Shown one piece after another: positions 45,775 through 54,264 of a stretch of 64,000 bases of DNA. Both the position numbers and the translations under genes were made by a program. This stretch comes from Halarcobacter sp. (GTDB lineage: Bacteria; Campylobacterota; Campylobacteria; Campylobacterales; Arcobacteraceae): the NCBI RefSeq assembly GCF_963675975.1, contig NZ_OY780939.1, positions 868,001-932,000 on the forward strand, read 5' to 3'. Numbering within the stretch: the stretch's first letter is position 1; each line of letters starts with the position of its first letter. The notes under the pieces are model-generated. The model ran no database searches, was not told where the DNA came from, and saw nothing but the letters and a program-made list of their open reading frames with translations.

Positions 45775-46440
45775 CTATGAGTTGTTTAGTAGAATAATTT
45801 GACTTTTTAAGTGTTTCAATTGAGTATTCAATTCAACTTTTTTATTAAACTGTTTTTCTTTTGACCTTTTAGCTTTTAACAGGTCATATTGTTTTTGTAG
45901 TTTTTCAAGTTTCTTATGTGTTTCAACTTCCTCTTTTAAAGACTTATTTGTAGATGTGATATTTGGTATTAATTCTTTAATTGTTATTTCATAAAGTTTT
46001 TCTAAATCTAAAACCGTAGGTAATGATTCTTTTGGATGGGAAATATCAATCCAAGGTGAACTAAAGTATTTATCAACAATCCATTTACTTGTATCTGCTT
46101 CATTAAGCCTTTTATATGCAGACTTGATTTGTATCTTATCTTTTTTCCTTAGTTGAAATATTATAGGAAATGCTATTGCTTTATCAATTGCCCTTAATAC
46201 ATCTTCATCAAGATTATCTTGCTTTAGCTCTATATCAAATACTTGAATCTCTGTAATGTTATCTGTAGCATTTAGATTTAATGTAGTTGAAGACAATTTG
46301 TGTAACCAAATGATTTTTTCTACTTGTTTTACAATCTTATCTTTCAAACTTGTATTTATTGATGCTTTTTCATATATCTTATTTTTTGGTATGATTTTAT
46401 TAAATCTTGTTTTTAGAGGATATTCAAAATATGCGTACAT
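45775..46440 (-). CDS. DUF4391-like protein
   Basis: A 221-residue protein starting MYAYFEYPLKTRFNKIIPKNKIYEKA. It has the W/D-rich middle (KWIVDKYFSSPWID) and C-terminal coiled coil (residues 165-220) typical of DUF4391 proteins. These are regularly found next to a large helicase and type III mod/res genes. It starts 3 bases after the helicase stop. Its function is unknown; a bridging or sensor role in the complex is a guess. Confidence 0.7.
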   Translation of the reverse strand: MYAYFEYPLKTRFNKIIPKNKIYEKASINTSLKDKIVKQVEKIIWLHKLSSTTLNLNATDNITEIQVFDIELKQDNLDEDVLRAIDKAIAFPIIFQLRKKDKIQIKSAYKRLNEADTSKWIVDKYFSSPWIDISHPKESLPTVLDLEKLYEITIKELIPNITSTNKSLKEEVETHKKLEKLQKQYDLLKAKRSKEKQFNKKVELNTQLKHLKSQIILLNNS

Positions 46441-46442
46441 AT

Positions 46443-49400
46443 TTAAATATCCTGAACTACTATAAAGTTAATTAATTCAAAATTATCAAGTCCTTCTATA
46501 GTATTTACAAGTGCAGTAGTTGAACCTCCAGTAAATAATGAATCTATATCTTTATCTTCGTTGATGTCTATCATAGACTTAATAGCTTTCTCTAGTAAGT
46601 CTGAATAAAAAGACATATCTTTTCCATCATTAGTTTGTTGATTAAAAGTATGGTATGCTTTATCAATAGGCTCAATTGTCCCTTTACAAGCATTTCTAGC
46701 TAAATCTAATAGTTTTTTTGCTTCTGTATGGTCTGCAATTACATTTGCTTCATTGTCAATATATATTAAATAATATGGATAAAGTCTATTTTGCCCTTCT
46801 ACTTTTGAATTCACACTTTTGTCTCTATTTAAAAGTATGAATATTACTCCAGGTACTAAACCTTTTTCATAATCAGTATTTACAACTGCATGTAGACCAT
46901 TTGGTAATGAACCTAAGTCTCCATTCTCTTTAATGTAGTTTAATAAATCCATTCTAAAGTCATTTAGACCTAAATCTGTGATATTTACACCAGTCTTTAA
47001 ATCTTCCATTTCAATAACTTCTTCTTGAAGTTTTCTAAGTTGCTCTTTTCTATACGAAATATCATTTGCTTTAGAACTTAAAACATTATCATCACCTGTT
47101 GCAGTAACGTCTGCAATCATCATTCGATTTTCAACTCTTTCTTTTAGGTTTATATATTCATCTAGAGAGATATTTGGCCAGTAGTTAACCATTTGAATAA
47201 CATCGTTTTTAGAACCAATTCTATCAACCCGTCCAAATCTTTGAATTATCCTTACAGGGTTCCAGTGAATATCATAATTTATTAGGTAATCGCAGTCTTG
47301 TAAGTTTTGACCTTCGCTAATACAATCTGTTGCTATAATAATATCTATCTCTTCTTGTTCATCGGGGAATATAAGTTTCTTTTCTTTTGAAATGGGTGAA
47401 AATAAAGTTAAAAGACCTTGTAAATCATAGGTGTCTTTAATAGTTGATTTTGGAGTCTGACTACCAGTAATAAGTCCCGTATTTATATCATAATCATTTT
47501 TGTATAACAAAGCTAAGTTATCGTACAAATACATTGCTGTGTCTGCAAATGCAGTAAAGATTAAAACTTTTTTATTATCTTTATTTATTGGATTACTCAT
47601 CTTATTTTTAATATGAGATTTTAAATGTTGAAATTTAAAGTCATGTTCTGGTGTAATCTTTTCCATTTCAAACAATAATGCATTGATAATCTCTAAATCA
47701 CTTGAAATATCATATTTCCAAGAAGATAAATCCATATCTGATAAATCTATTTGAATTTTATTTCCAACAGTTAAATCATCAAAATTTGATAAATCTTCAT
47801 CATCTAGCGTATCTTCATTTATATTTGTAAAGTCACTGAATTTTGAACCTACTTTATTTTGTTCAAACAGCTTGATTTTCTCTAAAATTAATTCATTATT
47901 CTCTTTTAGCTTTTCTAACGTTAATCTAAATGAATGTACAGAACTCTCTAATCTTTTAAGAAGATTTGTTGTCATTAGTGATTGAAGGGACTTCTCTCTA
48001 TCTACTTGTTTAAACCTTCCTCTTCCACCTTTAACTTCTGTATCATAAAGTTCTTCATAATATGAGACTCTACTAGGTAAGATATAACTTACAGGTGCAT
48101 ATACACATAGTTTCAATAAAGATAACTCTTTAAAAATATCATTGAATCCTAATGTATTTTGCAATTCAGTAAGTTTAGGGTGAAAAGAGATTGGTTTGTT
48201 TCTTTTAGGGAAAGTACCTATATCACTTGTATCATAAAATGTTTGAATATGCTTTCTGCTTCTTGCAATCGTAACACTATCTAGTAATTCAAAAAAATCA
48301 AAATCTAAAGCATTTAAAATAGCTTCAGCAGTTCTTTTCTCTGCCTCTAGGTTAGACCACCAGTTAAATGTAGCTTGTGCACGTCTAAAAATCTCTTCTA
48401 TATCTCTTGTAGTCTTAAGCTTCTCATTTATCTCATCTGCATTACCTTCATATGCTAAGGCTAATTGATTCTTTAAATCTGTGAATCTATTGTTTACAGG
48501 TGTAGCTGAAAGCATTAAAACCTTGGTTTTAACACCTTTTTTAATGATTTCATTCATTAATCTTTGATATCTAGTTTCTTTATCTTTATAAGCATTGTTA
48601 TTTCTAAAATTATGGGATTCATCTATTACAACTAAATCATAATTTGCCCAGTTTATTTTATCAAGTGCTATACCATGAGAATAACCACTTGTTCTTTGTA
48701 AGTCTGTGTGATTTAATACATCATAGTTAAATCTATCTTTAGTAAATATATTTGTCACTAGATTTGAATTATAAGCTAGCCAGTTATCTGCAAGCTTTTT
48801 TGGACAAAGAACTAATACAGACCTATTTCTCAATTCATAATACTTCACAACTGCTAACGCTGTAAATGTTTTACCAAGCCCAACTGAATCAGCTAGAATA
48901 CATCCATTAAATGTTTCAAGCTTATTGATAACACCTGTTGCTGCATCTTTCTGAAAGTTATACAACTTATTCCAAACAAGTGTATCTTTAAAGCCTGTTA
49001 AATCATTAGGCAGTACATCTTCATTTAGATCCTCTAAAAATTCATTAAAGATATTATATAGAATCAAAAAGTAGATTTTCTCAGGTGAGTTCTCTTTGTA
49101 TACTGTAGAGATGTGTTCTATTAAACTATTGGTAACATCTTGTATTTTCTCTTCATCATTCCATATTTGATCAAACAAATTTAAATAGATTTGAGTCATT
49201 GCTTTATCATTAATTTTATTTACAAAGTTTGAAACAGCATTACCTTTTTGATAACCTAAGTCGACGGCACTAAAGCCAGAAATTGGATTATAGGCAGAAG
49301 TCTCTTCTCCATCAATGCATAGAAACTGTTGCATAGGTGAGTTTGTAGTATTTGATTTAAATGTTGCTTTTCTTTTTATCCAATTAGCACACTCTTGTGC

Positions 49401-49712
49401 TATAGCTTTTTGGTTTAACTTGTTTTTGAGTTGTATCTCAAATTCATTTCCATAGAAGTCTTTTTCTCTTTTTTGTTTAGGAATAAAGAACTCTCTTTGT
49501 TCTTTTTTTAGTTTATCTGTTGCTTCTACTGGAGTAAAAGAAGGTGAAGTAAAAATAAATTCAATTGATTCCACTTTCTCTAATTCTTCTTTTAATGCTT
49601 CATAGGCATAAATAGAAAAGTATGAAGCTGCTATTTTTAATTTTGAACCATTTGAAAGCGATTGCTTTAAATCATCCCCTAATAAAGTATTTAAATTATC
49701 TAATATTTTCAC
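46443..49712 (-). CDS. SNF2-type helicase with PLD-like N-terminal domain
   Basis: A 1,089-residue superfamily-2 helicase. The first 170 residues resemble the phospholipase-D-like domain of helicase-related proteins (KLKIAASYFSIYAYEAL, EFIFTSPSF) but no clear HxK motif is visible. Helicase motifs: ADSVGLGKTFTA near 277, VIDESHNFRN, SATPVNN and QRFGRVDRIGS. It is the first gene of the long operon helicase-DUF4391-RloA-RloB-mod-res. It probably adds DNA translocation or an extra defence function to the type III locus. Confidence 0.82.
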   Translation of the reverse strand: MKILDNLNTLLGDDLKQSLSNGSKLKIAASYFSIYAYEALKEELEKVESIEFIFTSPSFTPVEATDKLKKEQREFFIPKQKREKDFYGNEFEIQLKNKLNQKAIAQECANWIKRKATFKSNTTNSPMQQFLCIDGEETSAYNPISGFSAVDLGYQKGNAVSNFVNKINDKAMTQIYLNLFDQIWNDEEKIQDVTNSLIEHISTVYKENSPEKIYFLILYNIFNEFLEDLNEDVLPNDLTGFKDTLVWNKLYNFQKDAATGVINKLETFNGCILADSVGLGKTFTALAVVKYYELRNRSVLVLCPKKLADNWLAYNSNLVTNIFTKDRFNYDVLNHTDLQRTSGYSHGIALDKINWANYDLVVIDESHNFRNNNAYKDKETRYQRLMNEIIKKGVKTKVLMLSATPVNNRFTDLKNQLALAYEGNADEINEKLKTTRDIEEIFRRAQATFNWWSNLEAEKRTAEAILNALDFDFFELLDSVTIARSRKHIQTFYDTSDIGTFPKRNKPISFHPKLTELQNTLGFNDIFKELSLLKLCVYAPVSYILPSRVSYYEELYDTEVKGGRGRFKQVDREKSLQSLMTTNLLKRLESSVHSFRLTLEKLKENNELILEKIKLFEQNKVGSKFSDFTNINEDTLDDEDLSNFDDLTVGNKIQIDLSDMDLSSWKYDISSDLEIINALLFEMEKITPEHDFKFQHLKSHIKNKMSNPINKDNKKVLIFTAFADTAMYLYDNLALLYKNDYDINTGLITGSQTPKSTIKDTYDLQGLLTLFSPISKEKKLIFPDEQEEIDIIIATDCISEGQNLQDCDYLINYDIHWNPVRIIQRFGRVDRIGSKNDVIQMVNYWPNISLDEYINLKERVENRMMIADVTATGDDNVLSSKANDISYRKEQLRKLQEEVIEMEDLKTGVNITDLGLNDFRMDLLNYIKENGDLGSLPNGLHAVVNTDYEKGLVPGVIFILLNRDKSVNSKVEGQNRLYPYYLIYIDNEANVIADHTEAKKLLDLARNACKGTIEPIDKAYHTFNQQTNDGKDMSFYSDLLEKAIKSMIDINEDKDIDSLFTGGSTTALVNTIEGLDNFELINFIVVQDI

Positions 49713-49964
49713 AAACGACCAACTTTATATAATTAAGTAATATATATTTTATTAAAAAAATCATAAATGTATATTTAATAGCTAAAATATTAGAAAGAAT
49801 TAGTTTTCTTTTTTAAGGTTAGTGTATAAACTTCAAATCTTTATTAAATTAATAGTAGTTTATTGAAGCTTTTAATGCTTATTGAAGTACTTATTAATCT
49901 ATTTTTATTTTATGTACAGACTTTAAAAATATTAATATAATAGTTACCACAATTTAATATAAAG

Positions 49965-50045
49965 TATTCTAGGCTCGGCAAAGCAATTATTAATCTGCTT
50001 AGCAAGTGGTCACTTGATTTTCTTGCTGAGCCTAGAGTATTTTTT
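49965..50045 (+). ncRNA. Candidate three-way-junction RNA with terminator tail
   Basis: TATTCTAGGCTCGGCAA (49965-49981) pairs with 50023-50039 over 17 positions including two G-U. Inside are two hairpins, AGCA/TGCT and the perfect CAAGTG-GT-CACTTG. Six T follow at 50040-50045. The whole looks like a compact three-way-junction RNA ended by its own terminator-like stem. It is isolated from genes (the helicase is divergent, upstream). A simple terminator cannot be excluded but would have no gene to serve on this strand. Confidence 0.5.
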
Positions 50046-50152
50046 GAGATTGATAATTGTATGCCGATAATTTATTCAAACTCAAAAGTCTCAAACATTA
50101 TACATAATTTATAAAAATTAGTTATTGATTTTTTATATTTGGAAGGGGTGAA

Positions 50153-50187
50153 TGAAGCTCCCTCTGTTTGGCGACTGAAGAGCTTCA
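50153..50187. other. Isolated 8-bp stem-loop in the non-coding region
   Basis: TGAAGCTC and GAGCTTCA are perfect complements around a 19-base loop. It lies between two larger structured elements and may belong to the same RNA as the 50248-50515 segment. Confidence 0.4.
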
Positions 50188-50247
50188 CTAAGATAAAATC
50201 TTATATTTTGTATTTTAACATAAACAAAATTTTTAATCAACTCAATT

Positions 50248-50515
50248 GTTGAGAATTAAGTACTGCTTGTTAAAAGATAGGCATATTCTCTTGTGTCTGA
50301 TGAAGTAGCCATCTACAAGGCCAATTCTAGTTATAGGTATCTTGTATAAACGCCATTTGGTGAACAAATGAAAAAGAGACCGAAAATGTTCCATAACTAT
50401 TTGGATTAAAACCTTTGAAAGGTGCATTGCGGACGTAGTGAGAGAGGAAACAATTGAAGCTAAAAAGATGGACTACATGCAGATATGGCGTAGTGTTTGA
50501 TACTAGATTCTCAAC
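50248..50515. ncRNA. Candidate structured RNA, about 270 bases
   Basis: GTTGAGAAT (50248-50256) and ATTCTCAAC (50507-50515) close a domain with no supported protein frame. Inside it are several local stems: CTTGT/ACAAG enclosing GTAG-ccat-CTAC, CATTTG-gtgaa-CAAATG, ACCTT/AAGGT and ACTAC/GTAGT. The G+C content is above the surrounding DNA. This density of nested hairpins suggests a large island-borne RNA, comparable in style to GOLLD or ROOL RNAs, but I cannot assign it to any family or decide the strand. Confidence 0.5.
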
Positions 50516-50883
50516 CAAACTTGAGGTATTTTTTCTAAGTCTAGTTATATAACTTTACATTGACCTACAAATCATTGATATAACTTATAACTATAATGAT
50601 ATGAAAAATATACAGTATCGCATTACCCACTATGAAACCTCGCTGATATGAGCATGTAAAAGTATTAGCTAAAGTGTAAGTGATTTATTCCAAGGGTATT
50701 ATTTTGGAAGTTTGGTGTATTAATCAGGCCAAATTTCTACAGCTTCAGAAGATTAAATCCAGGGTATATATTAGTGTTTATTAATAATATTATATAATTT
50801 TAGTTATTATGGAATATAATTTAGTATAATTTAAATCTATTTGACTATATACTGAAAATAGAATAATTAGGTGGTTTGTAATA
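50516..50883. other. Non-coding stretch before the 50884 gene
   Basis: No frame or clear promoter. The G+C content falls again after 50760, just before the GTG start at 50884. The earlier half may belong to the structured RNA. Confidence 0.35.
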
Positions 50884-51942
50884 GTGCTAGAAGATTTTAA
50901 CAAAGAGTTTTGGAATATCTGGGGAATTGTAGGTAATAGGCGAATATATACAGATGAAGATGTTTTTAGGATTAAAAGTTCATGGAGAGAATCTATAAAA
51001 AGAAATTTTTTTAAATTTTTGAATAAAGAAAAAATTTCAGATAGAACTTTTATTCAAATTTTATATAATGAACCAAATACATTCTATTTACTTTTTGAAA
51101 ATCTTTTAAATAATCAAAAAAACAATCTTTTTTATGTTAAAGAACTGAATAATTTATCTTTTAGTTTTAAGTTCTGTCAGATTTTTAATGTATGTGATAA
51201 TAATACTATCATTGATTTAATCTCATTTCAAATAGCATATATAGTAGAACATATGAAAACTATAAAGATTGATGTTAAATTATTTGATGAGACTATAAAA
51301 ACCAAATCTTTAATGCACTATATAGAGCAATTAAAAATCAAAAAGAATAAAAATACATATGGAATAGCAAGAGAACTTTCTTTAATTCATAATAATCTAC
51401 TAAGAGATATAAAAAAGAGAGGATATAAAACAGCTATTAAAGAAATGAAAGAAGATGAAAGCTTTGGATCTACGTTTGAAAAAGATATTTCAACTTGGAA
51501 AAAAGGGAAATTGCCAGGGTTTTTCAAATTGTTAGTTTTATCAGTTGCTTTATTTGAAAATTATCCTAAGGAAGAAAGGTTTGCAAGTTTTTTATTACTT
51601 TTAATAGCAAGGGGATTGTTATATATAAAAGACTCATATAAGATAAATGTAGATATAGAGAATAGATTTATTAAAAGGTATTCTTTCTTTCGAGAAGAGT
51701 TAAGTTCTCTTTTTAAAGATAAGTCCTTTGAGGAAATAGATCGGCTACAAAAAAAATATTGTATAAGTTTTGAAAAAATATTTGGAGAATTAGACAATGA
51801 AATTACTATTAATATGGATGATTTGATAAAGAATATATATTCTTTTTTTGAAAATAAAATAGATGCTTTGAATATAAATGATAGTATGCAAGATAAAATG
51901 AATGATTTTGTAAAAAGTGAAAATATAAAGTTTCACTATTAG
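50884..51942 (+). CDS. Hypothetical 352-residue protein
   Basis: Not recognised. The protein is soluble and helical, rich in Phe, Asn and Lys, with one moderately hydrophobic stretch (FASFLLLLIARGLLYI) too short to be certain as a membrane helix. GTG start after AGGTGG. It lies alone between a structured RNA candidate and a micro-ORF near the right end of the island. The codon use matches the other island genes. Confidence 0.6.
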   Translation: MLEDFNKEFWNIWGIVGNRRIYTDEDVFRIKSSWRESIKRNFFKFLNKEKISDRTFIQILYNEPNTFYLLFENLLNNQKNNLFYVKELNNLSFSFKFCQIFNVCDNNTIIDLISFQIAYIVEHMKTIKIDVKLFDETIKTKSLMHYIEQLKIKKNKNTYGIARELSLIHNNLLRDIKKRGYKTAIKEMKEDESFGSTFEKDISTWKKGKLPGFFKLLVLSVALFENYPKEERFASFLLLLIARGLLYIKDSYKINVDIENRFIKRYSFFREELSSLFKDKSFEEIDRLQKKYCISFEKIFGELDNEITINMDDLIKNIYSFFENKIDALNINDSMQDKMNDFVKSENIKFHY

Positions 51943-52029
51943 AGTAATTTTTATTTTTAAAGATAATATATAATTTTTTATACTCTTTTTTGATTAAAAG
52001 TAGTAAAATTTTTATTTAAGGGATAAATC

Positions 52030-52113
52030 ATGTCAAAACCAAGACCTTTTAATGGGCCTAGTACAACAGGAAAACCATCTGGAAAAGGAAGAGGTAATAA
52101 CCCTTCCAAATAG
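52030..52113 (+). CDS. 27-residue basic Gly/Pro/Ser-rich peptide
   Basis: The frame reads MSKPRPFNGPSTTGKPSGKG and then RGNNPSK, with a clean TTAAGGGAT ribosome site and a strong terminator right after. The composition (Pro, Gly, Ser, Thr, basic) is not that of random AT-rich DNA, where such GC-rich codons would be rare. It is unstructured and might bind nucleic acid. No function can be given. Confidence 0.65.
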   Translation: MSKPRPFNGPSTTGKPSGKGRGNNPSK

Positions 52114-52115
52114 TT

Positions 52116-52150
52116 AAATAATTCCTAGTATAATATACTAGGAATTATTT
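52116..52150. terminator. Bidirectional terminator between micro-ORF and integrase
   Basis: A 15-bp perfect stem (arms 52116-52130 and 52136-52150) with a 5-base loop has A-tails on one side and T-tails on the other. It can therefore end the rightward micro-ORF transcript and the leftward integrase transcript. Confidence 0.85.
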
Positions 52151-53271
52151 TAAAAGTTTAAATTGCTTATTGCATCTTTCCCGCTATCAGGAGATAACTT
52201 AGCATACCTAAGGGTCATTTTTATATCACTATGGTTCATAAGTTTTTGTATCGTAAAAATAGGAGTTCCATTAATAGCAAGATGAGATGCAAAAGTATGC
52301 CTAAGAGTATGAACTACAGCTCTATTCTTTCTGTCTTCTTTATCTAAATCTTGATTGAATAGTTTATTTAGAATATCTAACATCTGTCTTTGAATTGTTG
52401 TTGGTCTATCAGAGAATATTTTGTCATTAAAGTTTAGATTTTTACACCATTTATCAAGTAAAATAGTAAGTTCATCTGTTAAAAAACTTTTATATGAGAT
52501 TCTCCCTTCTTGATCTTTTTTCAAATCATATAAAGTAATACGCTGATTACTAAAGTCTATATCTTTTTTAGAAATATATAGAATTGAAGCTAACCTTGCT
52601 CCTGTTGTTAAGGCAATTTTTGTAAATAAAAAAAGTCTTGGATTATCTTCTAGGTATTTATACAATTCTTTTATTTCTTCTAACGTCAAATATCGATCTC
52701 TAGTGTTTCTAATTGATTCAAGTTCAATATACTTTATATAATTGTTTTTTAATAGCTCTTCCTTAATTGCAAAACTAGTAATCGATTTAAGAATTGTTAG
52801 TATATTGTGAACAGTTTTATCTGATAGAGGCAATCGTCTTTGGTTTTTTGACTCTTTAATTTTTGTTTGAAGTTTTCTGATATCTTCTTTTGTAATACTT
52901 TCAAGATCTTTTTCATAAAAAAAAGGCTTAAGATGTTTTTTAAACGTAGAATAATCACTATCTTTGCTTTTCCCTTCTTTTCTCGTTTTAAAATATTTTT
53001 CTTGAATATCATCTAATAGTACTTTTTTAGCTTTTTTATTCTTTGCTGCAGCCGGTGGCTCTTCACCTAGTCTTATTTTTGTAATGATTTCATTTCTTTT
53101 CTGATAGCAATAGTTTTCTCTAATACCTTCTGAAAATTTACCTAGTTTAATTTCTTTTGTCTTGTTATTTAAATCTTTATATGTGATATAATAAGTTTTA
53201 TCTGGTTTACCATTTGAAATAGATTCTCTATAATATACGCCAGTTTTAGAAGTCTTTATTCTTTTATTCAT
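52150..53271 (-). CDS. int: Tyrosine integrase of the island
   Basis: A 373-residue phage-type integrase with all catalytic residues: Arg in TTGARLASILYI, His-x-x-Arg in HTLRHTFASHL, His in LMNHSDIKMTL and Tyr in RYAKLS. The N-terminal 70 residues form an arm-binding domain (GVYYRESISNGKPDKTYYITY) and the middle is the SAM-like core-binding domain. It lies 166 bases from attR and reads inward, the normal place for an integrase. It should catalyse recombination between attL and attR. Confidence 0.93.
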   Translation of the reverse strand: MNKRIKTSKTGVYYRESISNGKPDKTYYITYKDLNNKTKEIKLGKFSEGIRENYCYQKRNEIITKIRLGEEPPAAAKNKKAKKVLLDDIQEKYFKTRKEGKSKDSDYSTFKKHLKPFFYEKDLESITKEDIRKLQTKIKESKNQRRLPLSDKTVHNILTILKSITSFAIKEELLKNNYIKYIELESIRNTRDRYLTLEEIKELYKYLEDNPRLFLFTKIALTTGARLASILYISKKDIDFSNQRITLYDLKKDQEGRISYKSFLTDELTILLDKWCKNLNFNDKIFSDRPTTIQRQMLDILNKLFNQDLDKEDRKNRAVVHTLRHTFASHLAINGTPIFTIQKLMNHSDIKMTLRYAKLSPDSGKDAISNLNF

Positions 53272-53292
53272 GAGGATATTATATCATAATCT

Positions 53293-53310
53293 TTCCAACC
53301 TATTTCCAAC
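53293..53310 (+). repeat. Integrase arm-type site, right copy
   Basis: Identical to 5922-5939 (TTCCAACCTATTTCCAAC) and in the same orientation. It lies between the integrase start and attR, where arm-type sites are expected, and could also allow the integrase to regulate its own promoter. Confidence 0.6.
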
Positions 53311-53437
53311 CTGACAATAGATTTAATTGAATTTTTTAGATTTAATTGAATTTTGTTAAAATCTTAAAAGCCCTATTCTATGGTGCTTTAGTGGATATTT
53401 AATTTTTTACATTTTATTGAATATTATATAAAATAAA

Positions 53438-53485
53438 GTTTCGGCCCCGGTGGTTGTGGGTTCGAATCCTACCAGGCGTGCCATT
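53438..53485 (+). repeat. Right attachment site (attR), tRNA-Arg 3' remnant
   Basis: The 48 bases equal 5806-5853 and include the tRNA-Arg 3' half with CCA. There is no 5' half, so it is not a gene. It marks the right boundary of the island. Confidence 0.93.
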
Positions 53486-53556
53486 AGTTATTAAAATCTT
53501 TTTCTATTAATATGAAATCAGTAGTTGAATTAAGACTTAATAAATATATTTATAAC

Positions 53557-54256
53557 TTACCCATCACTTTTAATACTAGATTTTTTCAAGATTATAAACC
53601 CAATAACAGCCGATAGTATTGAACCTATTAAAATAGCAACTTTATTAAAATTTAATATATAAGTGTATCCTTCAAAAGCTAAGGTATCTACAAATATGCA
53701 CATAGTAAATCCTACTCCTGTTAATATTGCTACTCCATATATGTGCATCCAGTTTGATAGAGTTGGGATTTTTGATATTTTTAGTTTTATACAAATATAT
53801 GTAAATAAAAATACGCCTAGTTGTTTTCCTACAAAAAGACCAAATATTATCCCTAGTGATAAATTTGTTATTAGGTTTTTGAAGCTTAGTTCACTTAAAT
53901 CTATTCCTGTATTTAAAAAAACAAACAAAGGTAAAATATAGTAATTTACCCAAAATCTACTATGGTGTTCTAATATTTTTGAAGGAGATGTATTTTTGTT
54001 TTGTATTGTTGTACTTTTTAGAGGAGCAGTAAAAGCTATGATTATCCCAGCAAGTGTCGCGTGTATTCCTGAGTTTAAAATAAAAAACCATAAGAAGATT
54101 CAAACAAAAAGATAAAAACCTAGTTTTTTTACATGGAAATAGTTTAGCAAAATCAAAATAACTATTGCCAAAAAAGCAAAAAATAAAGACGAATATGACA
54201 ATTCAGTATTATAAAATAGGGCTATTATTAATATTGCTCCAAGGTTATCATAAACC
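53557..54256 (-). pseudogene. nhaA: nhaA Na+/H+ antiporter, 5'-truncated and with one in-frame TGA
   Basis: The frame begins inside the conserved segment YDNLGAILIIALF and continues through SGIHATLAGIIIAF, HHSRFWVNYYILPLFVF and GVGFTMCIF to the normal C-terminus. The N-terminal half is missing; the CobW-like gene lies directly upstream. A TGA at 54100-54102 interrupts FYLFV-IFLWFF, where E. coli NhaA has YILVGVVLW: the stop sits at a glycine. The second Asp of the ion-binding pair is Asn. Because half the protein is absent I call it a pseudogene, but the TGA-for-Gly exchange matches the recoded island gene. Confidence 0.75.
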
Positions 54257-54264
54257 TCTTTTCT

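Larger units (their letters stand above)
5854..53485. mobile_element. 47.6-kb genomic island integrated in tRNA-Arg
   Basis: The element is bounded by the 48-bp att repeats. It carries its integrase (52150-53271) at the right end and a CI-like repressor with a divergent excisionase-like gene at the left end. Cargo is mainly antiphage systems: STAND, Septu, CBASS, AbiL-like and type III R-M. It also carries a recoding module, a Fic protein and IS remnants. No phage structural genes, relaxase or conjugation apparatus are visible, so it is more like a satellite or integrative defence island than a complete prophage or ICE. Two additional tyrosine recombinases inside it suggest it is a composite of several insertions. 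Confidence 0.9.

Noticed and set aside
50242-50518. Short minus-strand protein frames in the non-coding region
   Set aside because: They overlap in different frames, have no ribosome sites, and coincide with the hairpin-rich RNA candidate.
5854-53485. Island as an intact prophage
   Set aside because: A CI-like repressor and an integrase are present, but there are no terminase, portal, capsid, tail or lysis genes.
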